From Pseudomonas putida (lineage in GTDB: Bacteria; Pseudomonadota; Gammaproteobacteria; Pseudomonadales; Pseudomonadaceae): a stretch of 64,000 nt of DNA. Positions 35,690 through 46,098 of this stretch are shown in pieces (position 1 is the stretch's first letter; the number at the start of each line of letters is the position of its first letter). The stretch lies in NCBI RefSeq assembly GCF_001636055.1, contig NZ_CP011789.1:744001-808000 (forward strand), written 5' to 3'. The translations under genes and the position numbers were made by a program. The notes under the pieces are model-generated. The model was not told the origin of the DNA, did not search any database, and worked only from the letters and a program-made list of their open reading frames with translations.

Positions 35690-35710
35690 TGAACGCTTGT
35701 TCAAATTAAA
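35690..35710. promoter_or_regulatory. Candidate BetI/TetR-like operator
   Basis: TTGAACGCTTGTTCAAATTA at 35690-35709 contains TTGAAC and GTTCAA half-sites separated by GCTT, a short dyad in the leader of a BCCT transporter. BetI sites in bacteria have related half-sites (NTTGAAC...GTTCAAN), so choline-responsive control is possible. No betI gene is in the window. Confidence 0.4.
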
Positions 35711-35802
35711 ACGCTGGTCCGCTGCCGGTGTTCAACAGGAGGATTCCCTTTGCTGAACCCGTTCAATCCGAGCCTTTTCACTGCTGTAGAGGTGCCCGTT
35801 TC

Positions 35803-37806
35803 ATGAGTGCACCGACGCCTTCCCTTGCCAATGGCAAGATCCGCATGAACCCCCCGGTGTTCTACTTCGCGGCAAGTTTCATCCTCATCTTCGGCCTGGT
35901 GGTCATCGCCAACCCGCAAGCGGCGGGCGACTGGTTGCTGGCTGCACAGAACTGGGCGGCCAACACGGTCGGCTGGTACTACATGCTGGCCATGACCCTG
36001 TACCTGGTGTTCGTGGTGGTCACTGCGGTGTCCGGCTACGGCAAGATCAAGCTCGGCGCCGACCATGACGAGCCCGAGTTCAGCTACCTGTCCTGGGCCG
36101 GCATGCTGTTCGCTGCCGGCATCAGCATCACGTTGTTCTTCTTCTGCGTCTCCGAGCCCCTGACCCACATGCTCCAGCCGCCCCAGGGCGAGGCGGGCAC
36201 GGCCGAGGCCGGGCGCCAGGCGATGCAGATCCTGTTCCTGCACTGGGGCCTGCATGGTTGGGGCGTGTTCGCCTTCGTCGGCATGGCCCTGGCGTATTTC
36301 GCCTACCGCCACAACCTGCCATTGGCATTGCGCTCGGCGCTGTACCCGCTGATCGGCAAACGCATCAACGGGCCGATCGGCTACGCAGTGGACGGCTTCG
36401 GCATCATCGCCACGGTGTTCGGCCTGGGTGCGGACATGGGCTTTGGCGTGCTGCACCTCAACGCCGGCCTCGACTACCTGTTCGGCATCGATCACAGCCA
36501 GTGGGTGCAGGTGCTGCTGATCGCCCTGATGATGGGTGCAGCGGTGGCCGTTGCAGTTGCCGGGGTGGAGAAGGGCGTGCGGGTGATGAGCGACATCAAC
36601 CTGTTCCTGGCCTGCGCGCTGCTGTTGTTCGTGCTCTTCGCCGGCCCCACGCAGCACCTGTTCAACACCCTGATCCAGAACCTTGGCGATTACCTCGGCG
36701 CCCTGCCGCGCAAGAGTTTCGACGTGTATGCCTATGGCGAGAATCGCGACTGGCTGGGCGGATGGACGGTGTTCTACTGGGCCTGGTGGATCGCCTGGGC
36801 GCCCTTCGTCGGGCTGTTCATCGCGCGGATCTCGCGTGGCCGCACCATTCGCGAATTCGTCTTCGGCGTGCTGCTGATCCCGCTGGGCTTCACCCTCGCG
36901 TGGATGTCGATCTTCGGCAACAGTGCGCTGGACCAGGTGATCAACCATGGCATGACCGCGCTGGGGCAGTCGGCGTTGGACAACCCCTCGATGAGCCTGT
37001 ACCTGCTGCTGGAGACCTATCCATGGAGCAAGACGGTGATTGCCGTCACCGTGCTCATCAGCTTCGTGTTCTTCGTCACCTCCGCCGACTCCGGCACCGT
37101 GGTGCTGTCGACGCTTTCTGCCAAAGGCGGCGACGCCGACGAGGACGGGCCGAACTGGCTGCGGATCTTCTGGGGCGCGATGACTGCGCTGGTCACCAGC
37201 GGCTTGCTGTTCGCTGGCAGCATTGATTCGCTGAAATCGGCGGTGGTGCTGACGTCGCTGCCATTCTCGCTGATCTTGCTGTGCATGATGTGGGGCTTGC
37301 ACAAGGCGTTCTACCTGGAGAGCCAGCGGCAGATCGCGCAGATGCACTCGCTGGCACCGTTCGCCCAGTCCCGCCGCGGACGCGGTGGCTGGCGCCAGCG
37401 TTTGAGCCAGGCCGTGCACTTCCCATCACGCGACGAGGTGTATCGCTTCATGGATGACGTGGTGCGCCCGGCGATTGCCGACGTGACCGAGGTGTTCGAG
37501 CAGAAGGGCCTGGCGCTGATCACCCAGGACGACCCGAGCCACGACAACGTCAGCCTGAAGATCGGCCATGGCGAGGAACAGCCGTTCATCTACCAGGTGC
37601 AGATGCGTGGCTACTTCACCCCGTCGTTCGCGTTGGGTGGGCTGGGTACGCAGGAGCTGAAGAACCGCCGCTACTACCGCGCCGAGGTGCACCTGGCCGA
37701 AGGCAGCCAGAACTATGATCTGGTCGGCTACAGCAAGGAGCAGATCATCAACGACATCCTCGACCAGTACGAGCGGCACATGCAGTTCCTGCACCTGGTC
37801 AGGTAA
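35803..37806 (+). CDS. betT: BetT-type BCCT family transporter
   Basis: A 667-residue betaine/choline/carnitine transporter with 12 predicted membrane helices. The BCCT signature region GWTVFYWAWWIAWAPFVGLF and the DMGFGVLHLNAGLDYLF segment are clear. The last 150 residues are a soluble charged tail typical of the osmoregulated BetT branch. The substrate is probably choline or a related quaternary ammonium; its position between cysteine and taurine genes leaves a role in taurine or sulfobetaine uptake possible, without direct support. The ATG at 35803 directly precedes the N-terminal tail. Confidence 0.83.
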   Translation: MSAPTPSLANGKIRMNPPVFYFAASFILIFGLVVIANPQAAGDWLLAAQNWAANTVGWYYMLAMTLYLVFVVVTAVSGYGKIKLGADHDEPEFSYLSWAGMLFAAGISITLFFFCVSEPLTHMLQPPQGEAGTAEAGRQAMQILFLHWGLHGWGVFAFVGMALAYFAYRHNLPLALRSALYPLIGKRINGPIGYAVDGFGIIATVFGLGADMGFGVLHLNAGLDYLFGIDHSQWVQVLLIALMMGAAVAVAVAGVEKGVRVMSDINLFLACALLLFVLFAGPTQHLFNTLIQNLGDYLGALPRKSFDVYAYGENRDWLGGWTVFYWAWWIAWAPFVGLFIARISRGRTIREFVFGVLLIPLGFTLAWMSIFGNSALDQVINHGMTALGQSALDNPSMSLYLLLETYPWSKTVIAVTVLISFVFFVTSADSGTVVLSTLSAKGGDADEDGPNWLRIFWGAMTALVTSGLLFAGSIDSLKSAVVLTSLPFSLILLCMMWGLHKAFYLESQRQIAQMHSLAPFAQSRRGRGGWRQRLSQAVHFPSRDEVYRFMDDVVRPAIADVTEVFEQKGLALITQDDPSHDNVSLKIGHGEEQPFIYQVQMRGYFTPSFALGGLGTQELKNRRYYRAEVHLAEGSQNYDLVGYSKEQIINDILDQYERHMQFLHLVR

Positions 37807-37818
37807 CGCGCGGCGCTT

Positions 37819-37873
37819 CCATTCGCGGGCAAGTCGGAGCGCCGAACCGCCGCTCCGACTTGCCCGCGAATGG
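37819..37873. repeat. REP-like palindrome between convergent genes
   Basis: Perfect 22-base arms, CCATTCGCGGGCAAGTCGGAGC at 37819-37840 mirrored at 37852-37873, loop of 11 bases. The inner part AGTCGGAGC differs from the usual AGCCCGCTCC but is complementary in both arms, so the stem has been kept by paired change. It separates the convergent betT and tauD genes. Confidence 0.85.
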
Positions 37874-37875
37874 TT

Positions 37876-38824
<949 letters not shown>

Positions 38825-38831
38825 GGAAAGG

Positions 38832-39671
38832 TCAGTGACTTTGTCCATGCCAAGGCACGAGGCGGCGCTGCAGGGCACGCAGGCCCATCTCCAGGGCAAA
38901 GGCGATCAGCGCGATCAGCAAGATGCCCAGCACCACCACATCGGTGACCAGGAACTGCGCGGCTGACTGGACCATGAAGCCCAGGCCGCTGGTAGCGGCG
39001 ATCAGTTCGGCGGCGACCAGGGTCGACCAGCCGACCCCGAGGCCGATGCGAATGCCGGTGAGGATGTCGGGCAAGGCGCTGGGCAGGATCACATGGCGAA
39101 TCAGTTGTACCTTGCTCGCTCCAAGCGACTGCGCGGCGCGCAGCTTGGCCGGGTCGACGGTGCGCACGCCGGTGGCGGTGGCGATGGCGATCGGGGCGAA
39201 GATCGCCAGGTAGATCAGCAGCACCTTCGACAACTCGCCGATCCCGCACCAGATCACGATCAGCGGCAGGTAGGCCAGCGGTGGGATTGGCCGGTAGAAC
39301 TCGATCAGTGGATCGAGGATGCCGCGGGCCACGCGGTTGTAGCCGATGGCGATGCCGACCGGAATCGCGGTCAGGGTTGCCGCCAGCAACGCCACGCCAA
39401 TACGCCCCAGGCTCGCGCCCAGGTGCTGCCAGAGGCTGGCGTCCATATAGCCTTGGGTCAGCAGCACCCAGGCCTTGGCCAGGATGTCGCCGGGGGCGGG
39501 CAGGAACAGTGGCTCGACCCAGCCGGCAGCGGTCACCAGCCACCAGGCCAGCAGCAGGCTGCCCAGGGTCAGGGCGCTGATCCAGCGGGTCGGCAGCGGG
39601 CGGCGGGCCTTGATCGCCGACGCGGTGCGGGTGTCGGTTTTGCCGGCGACCGGCAGGTCCAGGCTGCTCAT
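38832..39671 (-). CDS. tauC: Taurine ABC transporter permease TauC
   Basis: A 279-residue single-domain permease of the SsuC/TauC family with about six helices and the EAA-like loop [25 protein letters not shown]. The start overlaps the end of tauB by 4 bases. It should form the membrane channel of the taurine importer as a homodimer with TauB ATPases. Confidence 0.92.
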   Translation of the reverse strand: MSSLDLPVAGKTDTRTASAIKARRPLPTRWISALTLGSLLLAWWLVTAAGWVEPLFLPAPGDILAKAWVLLTQGYMDASLWQHLGASLGRIGVALLAATLTAIPVGIAIGYNRVARGILDPLIEFYRPIPPLAYLPLIVIWCGIGELSKVLLIYLAIFAPIAIATATGVRTVDPAKLRAAQSLGASKVQLIRHVILPSALPDILTGIRIGLGVGWSTLVAAELIAATSGLGFMVQSAAQFLVTDVVVLGILLIALIAFALEMGLRALQRRLVPWHGQSH

Positions 39672-40459
39672 GCGGACTCCTCGCGGCGGGCGGCACGTTG
39701 GGAAAAGACTCGCGACAGCACATGCTCGCGGGTTTCGATGAAACGTGGATCGGACTTGATCGCCCGCGCCGGTTCGCCCGCGGCATAGCGCTGGCCGAAG
39801 TCCAGTTGCAGGCGCTCGACCACGCGCCCCGGATTCGGTGCCAGCAACACCAGTTCGCTGGCCAGGAATACGGCTTCCTCGATGTCGTGGGTGATCAGGA
39901 ACACCGGCTTTGCGGTGCGCTGCCAGACCTGCAGCAGCAACTCTTGCATCTGCTCGCGAGTGAAGGCATCGAGGGCGCCGAAGGGTTCGTCCATCAGCAG
40001 TACGCGGGGGTCGGCAGCCAGGGCGCGGGCCAGGCCCACGCGTTGCTTCTGTCCGCCTGAAAGCTGCCAGATGCGCCGGTCGCCGAACCCGGCCAGATCG
40101 ACCAGTGCCAGCATCTCACGTGCCTTGGCTTCACGCTGTGCGCGAGGTACGCCGGCCAGCTCCAGGCCGAAAGCGACATTGCCGAGCACGTCCTGCCAGG
40201 GCAGCAGGGCGTCATCCTGGAACACCACGCCGCGGTCGGCGCCTGGGCCTTGCACGGGCGCACCGTCAAGGGTGATGCGCCCGCCGCTGGGGGCGACGAA
40301 GCCGGCGATGAGATTGAGCAGCGAGGTCTTGCCGCTGCCGGAGGGCCCGAGGGCGACCAGCAGTTGGCGTGGCCCCAGCGTCAGGTTGATGTCATCCAGC
40401 ACCGGGGTGGTGGCGCCGGGGTACTGTGCGCTGATGCGCTCCAGCTCGAGCAAGGCCAT
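39668..40459 (-). CDS. tauB: Taurine ABC transporter ATP-binding protein TauB
   Basis: A 263-residue ABC ATPase: Walker [11 protein letters not shown]-loop FQDDALLPW, signature LSGGQKQR, Walker [13 protein letters not shown], switch histidine ITHDIEE. It lies 58 bases after tauA and overlaps tauC. It is closely related to AtsC and SsuB in this window, but the tau order fixes the identity. Confidence 0.92.
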   Translation of the reverse strand: MALLELERISAQYPGATTPVLDDINLTLGPRQLLVALGPSGSGKTSLLNLIAGFVAPSGGRITLDGAPVQGPGADRGVVFQDDALLPWQDVLGNVAFGLELAGVPRAQREAKAREMLALVDLAGFGDRRIWQLSGGQKQRVGLARALAADPRVLLMDEPFGALDAFTREQMQELLLQVWQRTAKPVFLITHDIEEAVFLASELVLLAPNPGRVVERLQLDFGQRYAAGEPARAIKSDPRFIETREHVLSRVFSQRAARREESA

Positions 40460-40517
40460 GATGGGCTCCGGTTCGGGGCGCAGGGCGCCCCTGGGTTCGA
40501 TCGGTTGGGCGGGTGCT

Positions 40518-41489
40518 TCAGTTGGGCAGGAACTTGGCCGTTACGTACGGCGAGTAATCCGGCAGCACCGCCTCGACCTTGCCCTGCTCCTTGAGGAACG
40601 TCGCGGTGTCGGTCAGTGCCTGGGTGGTGGGCGCGCCCAGTGCCGCGGTCTGGTCGGCGGCCAACGGGTAGACGTTGCCCTCCAGCAGGCCCGGGATGTC
40701 GCCGGTCTTGGCGCCGGACAGCTTGGCGAGCTTGTTCACGTTGTCTGGATTGGCCAACCAGGCTTTCGGGTCCTTGCGGTAGTCGGCGTAGGCGTCAAGG
40801 GTGACCTTGGCGAACGACTTGACGATCTCCGGGTGCTTCTCGGCGAAGTCCTTGCGCACGATCCAGGCATCGAAAGTCGGGGCGCCTTTCTTTGCCAGTT
40901 CGCCAGAAGTGATCAGCACCTTGCCGTTTTCCTTGGCCACGCCCAGCGCTGGGTCCCAGACGTAGGTGGCGTCGATGTCGCCGCGTTTCCAGGCGGCGAT
41001 GATCGCCGGTGGCGCGAGGTTGAGGATCTGCACCTTGGACGGGTCGATGTTCCAGCTCTTGAGTGCCGCCAGCAGGCTGTAATGCCCGGTGGAGACGAAG
41101 GGCACGGCGACTTTCTTGCCGATCAGGTCCTGTGGACTCTTGATGCTGTCGCGGGCGACCAGCGCTTCACCGGCACCGATCTGGGTGGCGATGAGGAAGG
41201 TTTCCACCGGCACCTTGCGGGTGGTCGCGGCAGCCAGCGGGCTGGAGCCCAGGTAGCCGATCTGCACGTCGCCGGAGGCGACGGCGGCGATGATGTCGGC
41301 ACCGTTGTCGAATTTGCGCCAGTCGATGCTGGCGTGGCTGGCTTTTTCGTAGCTGCCATCGGCCTGGGCCACCTTGGCCGGGTCCACGGTGGTCTGGTAG
41401 GCCACGGTCAGGTCGGCGGCCTGGGCGAACCAGCTGGCGCTGGCCAGGGTCAGCGCGGCGAACAGGCGCAGGGGGGCGTGGGGGATCAT
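40518..41489 (-). CDS. tauA: Taurine-binding periplasmic protein TauA
   Basis: A 323-residue binding protein with a signal peptide ([20 protein letters not shown]..., cleavage near AQA-ADL). Mature features include [24 protein letters not shown] and [18 protein letters not shown]. The mature protein of about 300 residues contains no methionine and no cysteine. First gene of tauABCD; a GAGAGG ribosome site precedes the ATG at 41489. It is divergent from the porin gene across a 484-base AT-rich region. Confidence 0.93.
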   Translation of the reverse strand: MIPHAPLRLFAALTLASASWFAQAADLTVAYQTTVDPAKVAQADGSYEKASHASIDWRKFDNGADIIAAVASGDVQIGYLGSSPLAAATTRKVPVETFLIATQIGAGEALVARDSIKSPQDLIGKKVAVPFVSTGHYSLLAALKSWNIDPSKVQILNLAPPAIIAAWKRGDIDATYVWDPALGVAKENGKVLITSGELAKKGAPTFDAWIVRKDFAEKHPEIVKSFAKVTLDAYADYRKDPKAWLANPDNVNKLAKLSGAKTGDIPGLLEGNVYPLAADQTAALGAPTTQALTDTATFLKEQGKVEAVLPDYSPYVTAKFLPN

Positions 41490-41973
41490 GATCGAACCTC
41501 TCGTCAGGCATCGGGTGATGAATGACGTGAAGACTAAATGATCTAAGAATTACAAAATAAATAACTTTTCAGAATTAGCTTAGGAGACAAAACGCTTAGA
41601 AATCGGCGCCTTCAGAGGACGGGTTGTGAAATTTTTGTGAAAAGCTACGCTTTCACAACTTTTCACGGAGCGCCCTCTGGCAAAGGGGTGCAGATAACCG
41701 GAAGCTATGAGCGAAGGATGTGCATACACCAAATGACGCTTAAGGTTCCGTAGTTATTCCGGAAAAATCTGACGATTTCATAAAACGGTCATTTTGGATT
41801 TATAGGATTGTCATTATCCTGTAGCGCAGGTGCATTAGACCAAAGTCGTGAAATTTCTGGTAACGATTGACTTACCAGTCACACTTTGGTGCTAAATCGC
41901 TTACCCGTGGCGAGGGGGGCAGCAGATCCCTCCGCCTTGAGAGTACAAAAATTAGAACGTAGAGGAGCAAAGC
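41490..41973. promoter_or_regulatory. Long AT-rich divergent region between tauA and the porin gene
   Basis: 484 bases without a gene. It contains TTGTGAAA (41635-41642) and its complement TTTCACAA (41651-41658) around an 8-base centre, TTATTCC at 41754-41760, several A/T-rich stretches (41530-41580, 41790-41860) and GAGGAG at 41962-41967, the porin ribosome site. Promoters for the taurine operon and the porin must be here. The distance is larger than usual, so several regulator sites or a leader RNA are possible. Confidence 0.5.
41635..41658. promoter_or_regulatory. TTGTGAAA-N8-TTTCACAA operator-like dyad
   Basis: Perfect 8-bp arms with an 8-base spacer, about 145 bases upstream of tauA. 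A third TTGTGAAA copy lies at 41624-41631 and TTTTCAC follows at 41660-41666, so the half-site is repeated. It is a candidate binding site for a dimeric regulator; which one is not known. Confidence 0.45.
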
Positions 41974-43326
41974 ATGTACAAGTCTAGCCTGGCCCTGGCC
42001 GTGGCACTGGGGGTTCTCGCCCAACAAGCGGGCGCCGCTGGCTTCATCGAAGACAGCAAGGTATCCATCAGCTCGCGCACCATGTACTTCAACAACGACG
42101 ACCATGAAGTTCGCACGAACGCTCAGGGTCGTAACGGTGACCAGCGCGAAACCGCCCAAGGTTTCAAGCTCGACTACCTGTCCGGCTTCACCCAAGGCAC
42201 CGTTGGTTTCGGTGTCGACGTTCAAGCTCTCTGGGGTATCCACCTCGATGGCGGCCGTGGCCGTCACCCGGATAACAACACCTTCTTCCCAAGCGACAGC
42301 GACGGCTCTGCCGTGAGCCAGTGGGCTCGCATCGGTGGTAACGCCAAGGCTCGCTTCTCCAAGACCGAAGTCCACTACGGTAGCGCCCTGGCGCCAAACC
42401 TGCCGATCCTGGTCTCCAACGATGGTCGTCTGCTGCCGCAAACCTTCGAGGGCGGTACCGTCCAGTCGAAGGAAATCGACAACGTTACCCTCAACGCGGG
42501 TCAGCTGACCCACGCCATGGGTCGTGCCTCGAGCAACCGCACCGGCCTGTCCGTTGGCGGCGCTTACCGCGACAGCAACAAGTTCCAGTTCGCCGGCGGC
42601 GACTGGAAGGTCACCAAAGACCTGACCCTGCAGTACTACTACTCGAACCTGGAAGACTTCTACAAGCAGCACTTCCTGGGTCTGACCCACGTCTACCAGA
42701 TCGCCAACGATCAGTCGTTCAAGACCGACCTGCGCTGGTTCAAGAGCAGCAGCGACGGCAAGAACGGCGAAGCCGGCTACACCTTCAACAACAACGGTGG
42801 CTACGCCAAGAACGCAGGCGAGGTCGACAACAAGACCTGGTCCGCGATGTTCACCTACACCATCGGCGGCCACGCAATCATGCTGGGTCACCAACAGGTT
42901 GGCGACGACGGCGGTTTCGTCTGGCTGAACCAGGGTAACGTTCGCAAGGACGGCAGCACCTCGCCGCTGGAAGGCAACGGTGGCTCGAGCTTCTACCTGT
43001 TCACCGACAGCATGATCAACCAGTTCGCCCGTGCTGGCGAGAACACCACTTTCGGTCAGTACTCCTATGACTTCGCACGTCTGGGCGTACCGGGCCTGAA
43101 GGCATCCGTGGCCTACCTGCGCGGTGATGACATCAAGAACGCCCGCACCAGCGGCACCTACAGCGAGTGGGAACGCGACGCGCGTATCGACTACGTACTG
43201 CAGGAAGGCACCCTCAAGGGCCTGGGCGTCAGCCTGCGTCACGGCACCTACCGTGGCGGCGGCGAGAGCATCAACGATGCCGATCAGACCCGTCTGATCT
43301 TCAACTACACTTACAACTTCATGTAA
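41974..43326 (+). CDS. oprE: OprD-family outer-membrane porin (OprE-like)
   Basis: A 450-residue porin with a signal peptide (MYKSSLALAVALGVLAQQAG, cleavage near AGA-AGF), then FIEDSKVSISSRTMYFNND, the usual first strand of OprD-type channels, and the barrel-closing C-terminal LIFNYTYNFM. These 18-stranded substrate-specific channels admit small anions and amino acids. Codon use is strongly biased, as in abundant proteins. GAGGAG precedes the start, and an intrinsic terminator follows the stop. Its place between tau and lsfA-ssu suggests a part in sulfonate entry; OprE is the best name but OprQ or OprD paralogues are close. Confidence 0.85.
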   Translation: MYKSSLALAVALGVLAQQAGAAGFIEDSKVSISSRTMYFNNDDHEVRTNAQGRNGDQRETAQGFKLDYLSGFTQGTVGFGVDVQALWGIHLDGGRGRHPDNNTFFPSDSDGSAVSQWARIGGNAKARFSKTEVHYGSALAPNLPILVSNDGRLLPQTFEGGTVQSKEIDNVTLNAGQLTHAMGRASSNRTGLSVGGAYRDSNKFQFAGGDWKVTKDLTLQYYYSNLEDFYKQHFLGLTHVYQIANDQSFKTDLRWFKSSSDGKNGEAGYTFNNNGGYAKNAGEVDNKTWSAMFTYTIGGHAIMLGHQQVGDDGGFVWLNQGNVRKDGSTSPLEGNGGSSFYLFTDSMINQFARAGENTTFGQYSYDFARLGVPGLKASVAYLRGDDIKNARTSGTYSEWERDARIDYVLQEGTLKGLGVSLRHGTYRGGGESINDADQTRLIFNYTYNFM

Positions 43327-43345
43327 GTCGTAGCTGCAACGAAAG

Positions 43346-43371
43346 AGCCTCGCCTGGTGCGAGGCTTTTTT
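43346..43371 (+). terminator. Intrinsic terminator after the porin gene
   Basis: 8-bp stem AGCCTCGC / GCGAGGCT with a 5-base loop followed by T6, 20 bases beyond the porin stop codon. Confidence 0.9.
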
Positions 43372-43491
43372 GTGCCTGCGAATTCGTATTCTTTCCGGTT
43401 ATAAATAAATCAGTATTTATTCTTTTTGTTTTTAATCGGAAGCAGGCACATTGAATCCCACAAGGCCAGACACAGCACAGGAGCCGCTTCC

Positions 43492-44130
43492 ATGAGCCTC
43501 AAACTCGGCGACATCGCCCCCGACTTCGAACAGGATTCCAGCGCCGGCAAGATCCGTTTCCATGAGTGGCTGGGCAACAGCTGGGGCGTGCTGTTCTCCC
43601 ACCCGGCCGACTTCACCCCGGTGTGCACCACCGAACTGGGCCTGACCGCCAAGCTCAAGGATGAGTTCGCCAAGCGCGGCGTCAAGGCTATCGCACTGTC
43701 GGTGGATCCGGTCGACTCGCACCACAAGTGGATCGATGACATCAACGAGACCCAGAACACCGTGGTCAACTTCCCGATCATCGCCGATGCCGATCGCAAG
43801 GTGTCCGACCTGTACGACCTGATCCACCCCAACGCCAACGACACGCTTACCGTACGCTCGCTGTTCGTGATCGACCCGAACAAGAAGGTACGCCTGACCA
43901 TCACCTATCCAGCCAGCACCGGGCGCAACTTCAACGAGATCCTGCGGGTGATCGATTCGTTGCAGCTGACCGACAACTACAAGGTCGCCACCCCAGGTAA
44001 CTGGCAGGACGGCGACGAGGTAGTGATCGTGCCTTCGCTGAAGGATGAGGACGAGATCAAGCAGCGCTTCCCGAAAGGTTATCGGGCAGTCAAACCCTAT
44101 CTGCGCCTCACCCCGCAACCCAATCGTTGA
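43492..44130 (+). CDS. lsfA: 1-Cys peroxiredoxin LsfA
   Basis: A 212-residue Prx6-type peroxiredoxin that reduces peroxides through one peroxidatic cysteine, Cys45 (PADFTPVCTTELG). The Prx6 C-terminal dimerisation arm is present (PYLRLTPQP). Cys45 and Met1 are the only sulfur atoms in the encoded chain. LsfA was named as a low-sulfur-induced protein of P. putida and here precedes ssuE. AGGAG at 43479-43483 supports the ATG at 43492. A terminator between it and ssuE makes it a separate unit. Confidence 0.92.
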   Translation: MSLKLGDIAPDFEQDSSAGKIRFHEWLGNSWGVLFSHPADFTPVCTTELGLTAKLKDEFAKRGVKAIALSVDPVDSHHKWIDDINETQNTVVNFPIIADADRKVSDLYDLIHPNANDTLTVRSLFVIDPNKKVRLTITYPASTGRNFNEILRVIDSLQLTDNYKVATPGNWQDGDEVVIVPSLKDEDEIKQRFPKGYRAVKPYLRLTPQPNR

Positions 44131-44168
44131 ATCCTCGTTGCATTGTTCTTAGCCATAGCAGGGATTTC

Positions 44169-44192
44169 GGGCCGTTTCGACGGCCCTTTTTT
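44169..44192 (+). terminator. Intrinsic terminator after lsfA
   Basis: Stem GGGCCGT / ACGGCCC with a TTCG tetraloop, followed by T6. Confidence 0.9.
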
Positions 44193-44201
44193 ATGCCTGC
44201 T

Positions 44202-44229
44202 CTTCGTGCGGGCAGGCTTGCCCGTGAAG
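44202..44229. repeat. Single degenerate REP-like element
   Basis: CTTCGTGCGGGCAGGCTTGCCCGTGAAG is a short imperfect palindrome like one REP unit with changed positions. It lies between the lsfA terminator and the ssuE promoter. Confidence 0.45.
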
Positions 44230-44383
44230 CGAATGAGAGGGCGCGCTTCAGGGTGAAAAGCTATATCTCCATAACGAATAAACAAATGAAAAAATATGAT
44301 TTCTAGATATATGTGGCGAGCTGCTAATGTCGGAGTCATTCACAGGGGCCACACCCCGGAACCGAATTGAAGGAAGCGCTGCA

Positions 44384-44977
44384 ATGCTGGTTGTTTCGAT
44401 AGGTGGTAGCCCCAGTACCCGTTCACGCTCCGGCGTGCTGCTCGAGCGTTCGCGCCAGTGGTTGCAAGATCGTGGTGTGGAGGTGGTGACCTTCCAGGTG
44501 CGCGAGTTTCCGGCAGAGGACCTGCTCCACGCACGTTTCGACAGCCCGCAGGTGCAGCACTTCCAGCAACTGGTAGCCCAGGCTGATGGGCTGGTGGTGT
44601 CGACCCCGGTGTACAAGGCATCGTTCGCCGGGGCGCTGAAGACGTTGCTCGACCTGCTGCCCGAGCGCGCGCTGGAACACAAGGTGGTCCTGCCGATCGC
44701 GACCGGCGGCAGCATCGCCCACATGCTGGCGGTGGATTACGCATTGAAGCCTGTGCTGTCGGCACTCAAGGCGCAGGAGACCCTTCAAGGGATCTTCGCC
44801 GACGACAGCCAGGTCGCTTACGCCGAAGGCAATCGCCCGGCACAGTTGGCCGAGGCCCTGGAGGCCCGCCTGCTGGACTCGCTGGAAACCTTCCACAGTG
44901 CCCTGGCGCGTCGGCCCAAGCCGGTCGCTCCAGGTGTACTCAACGAACGCCTGATCAGTGCTCGCTGGAGCATCTGA
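44384..44977 (+). CDS. ssuE: NAD(P)H-dependent FMN reductase SsuE
   Basis: A 197-residue flavodoxin-fold FMN reductase supplying FMNH2 to the monooxygenase SsuD, and possibly to the DszA/SfnB-like enzymes of the window. Signature segments are [15 protein letters not shown] at the flavin phosphate loop and [23 protein letters not shown]. An AAGGA site precedes the ATG at 44384; upstream codons lack one. It is the first gene of ssuEADCBF. An AT-rich stretch at about 44260-44330 is its likely promoter region. Confidence 0.93.
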   Translation: MLVVSIGGSPSTRSRSGVLLERSRQWLQDRGVEVVTFQVREFPAEDLLHARFDSPQVQHFQQLVAQADGLVVSTPVYKASFAGALKTLLDLLPERALEHKVVLPIATGGSIAHMLAVDYALKPVLSALKAQETLQGIFADDSQVAYAEGNRPAQLAEALEARLLDSLETFHSALARRPKPVAPGVLNERLISARWSI

Positions 44978-45072
44978 ACGACCCCGCACATGCGTCACCG
45001 TTTTTCCACCTTACTCGCCCGACAACGAGGCAAGCAGGTGCAACCCGAACCTCATTCGCACAGGAGAGCGCC

Positions 45073-46038
45073 ATGCGCACAGTCTTCTTGCGTCGTGGTC
45101 TGGTCGCCCTGTTTGCGGCGGCTGTGTCCTTCGGCGCCATCACCCAAGCCCAGGCCGAGAGCCTGCGCATCGGTTACCAGAAATACGGCACCCTGGTGCT
45201 GCTCAAGGCCAAGGGCTCGCTGGAAAAGCGCCTGAAGGAACAGGGCATCGACGTGCAGTGGACCGAGTTCCCCGGTGGCCCGCAGCTCCTCGAAGGGCTG
45301 AACGTCGGCTCGATCGATTTCGGTGTCACCGGCGAAACGCCACCCGTCTTCGCCCAGGCCGCCGGTGCCGACCTGCTCTACGTGGCCTATGAGCCGCCTG
45401 CGCCGCACAGCGAGGCGATCCTCGTGCCCAAGGGCTCGCCGATCCAGTCGGTGAAGGAGCTCAAAGGCAAGAAAGTCGCGCTGAACAAAGGCTCCAACGT
45501 GCACTACCTGCTGGTCCGCGCCCTTGAGGACGCCGGCCTGAAATACAGCGACATCCAGCCCGTGTACCTGCCGCCTGCCGATGCCCGCGCCGCCTTCGAG
45601 CGTGGCAGCGTCGATGCCTGGGTGATCTGGGACCCGTACCAGGCTGCCGCCGAACAGCAGTTGCAGGCCCGTACCCTGCGTGATGGCAAGGACCTGGTCG
45701 ACAACCACCAGTTCTACCTGGCCACCCGCAGCTACGCGACCCAGCACCCGGCGGTGATCAGCGCCCTGATCGACGAGGTGCGCGCCGTGGGTGAGTGGTC
45801 CCAGGCCAACCCGCAGCAAGTGACCGACCAGGTCGCGCCGCTGCTCGGCCTGCCGGCCGACATCACCCTGACCTCGGTCAAGCGCCAGGGCTACGGCGCT
45901 GCGCCGCTGACGCCCGAAGTGATCGCCGCGCAACAGAAGATCGCCGACACCTTCCAGGCTCTGAAGCTGATTCCCAAGCCCTTGAGCATCAAGGACGTGA
46001 TCTGGACCCCACCGGCCAAGGTCGCCAGCGCACCTTGA
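45073..46038 (+). CDS. ssuA: Alkanesulfonate-binding protein SsuA
   Basis: A 321-residue periplasmic binding protein. Signal peptide MRTVFLRRGLVALFAAAVSF... with cleavage near AQA-ESL. The mature start LRIGYQKYGTLVLLKAKGSLE and the segment VGSIDFGVTGETPPVFAQAAG are characteristic of SsuA. No methionine or cysteine remains in the mature chain. AGGAG lies at 45062-45066. It delivers aliphatic sulfonates to SsuBC. Confidence 0.93.
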   Translation: MRTVFLRRGLVALFAAAVSFGAITQAQAESLRIGYQKYGTLVLLKAKGSLEKRLKEQGIDVQWTEFPGGPQLLEGLNVGSIDFGVTGETPPVFAQAAGADLLYVAYEPPAPHSEAILVPKGSPIQSVKELKGKKVALNKGSNVHYLLVRALEDAGLKYSDIQPVYLPPADARAAFERGSVDAWVIWDPYQAAAEQQLQARTLRDGKDLVDNHQFYLATRSYATQHPAVISALIDEVRAVGEWSQANPQQVTDQVAPLLGLPADITLTSVKRQGYGAAPLTPEVIAAQQKIADTFQALKLIPKPLSIKDVIWTPPAKVASAP

Positions 46039-46098
46039 ACGATTCGCCTGCGCCGCAGCATCGCTGCGGCTTGAGCCACCCTTGAGGAGACAACTCCA

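Larger units (their letters stand above)
35533..35802. other. Spacer between epsC and the BCCT transporter gene
   Basis: 270 bases. A REP pair at 35546-35607 follows epsC. Beyond it, around 35680-35712, there is an imperfect dyad TTGAACGCTTGTTCAAA that resembles TetR/BetI-type operators (TTGAACAAGCGTTCAA on the other strand). The BCCT start at 35803 is preceded by a moderate AGAGGTG ribosome site. Confidence 0.5.

Noticed and set aside
35701..37419. 572-codon minus-strand frame opposite the BCCT gene
   Set aside because: Rich in His/Gln/Arg with no domain; it is the complement of transmembrane codons of a recognised transporter.
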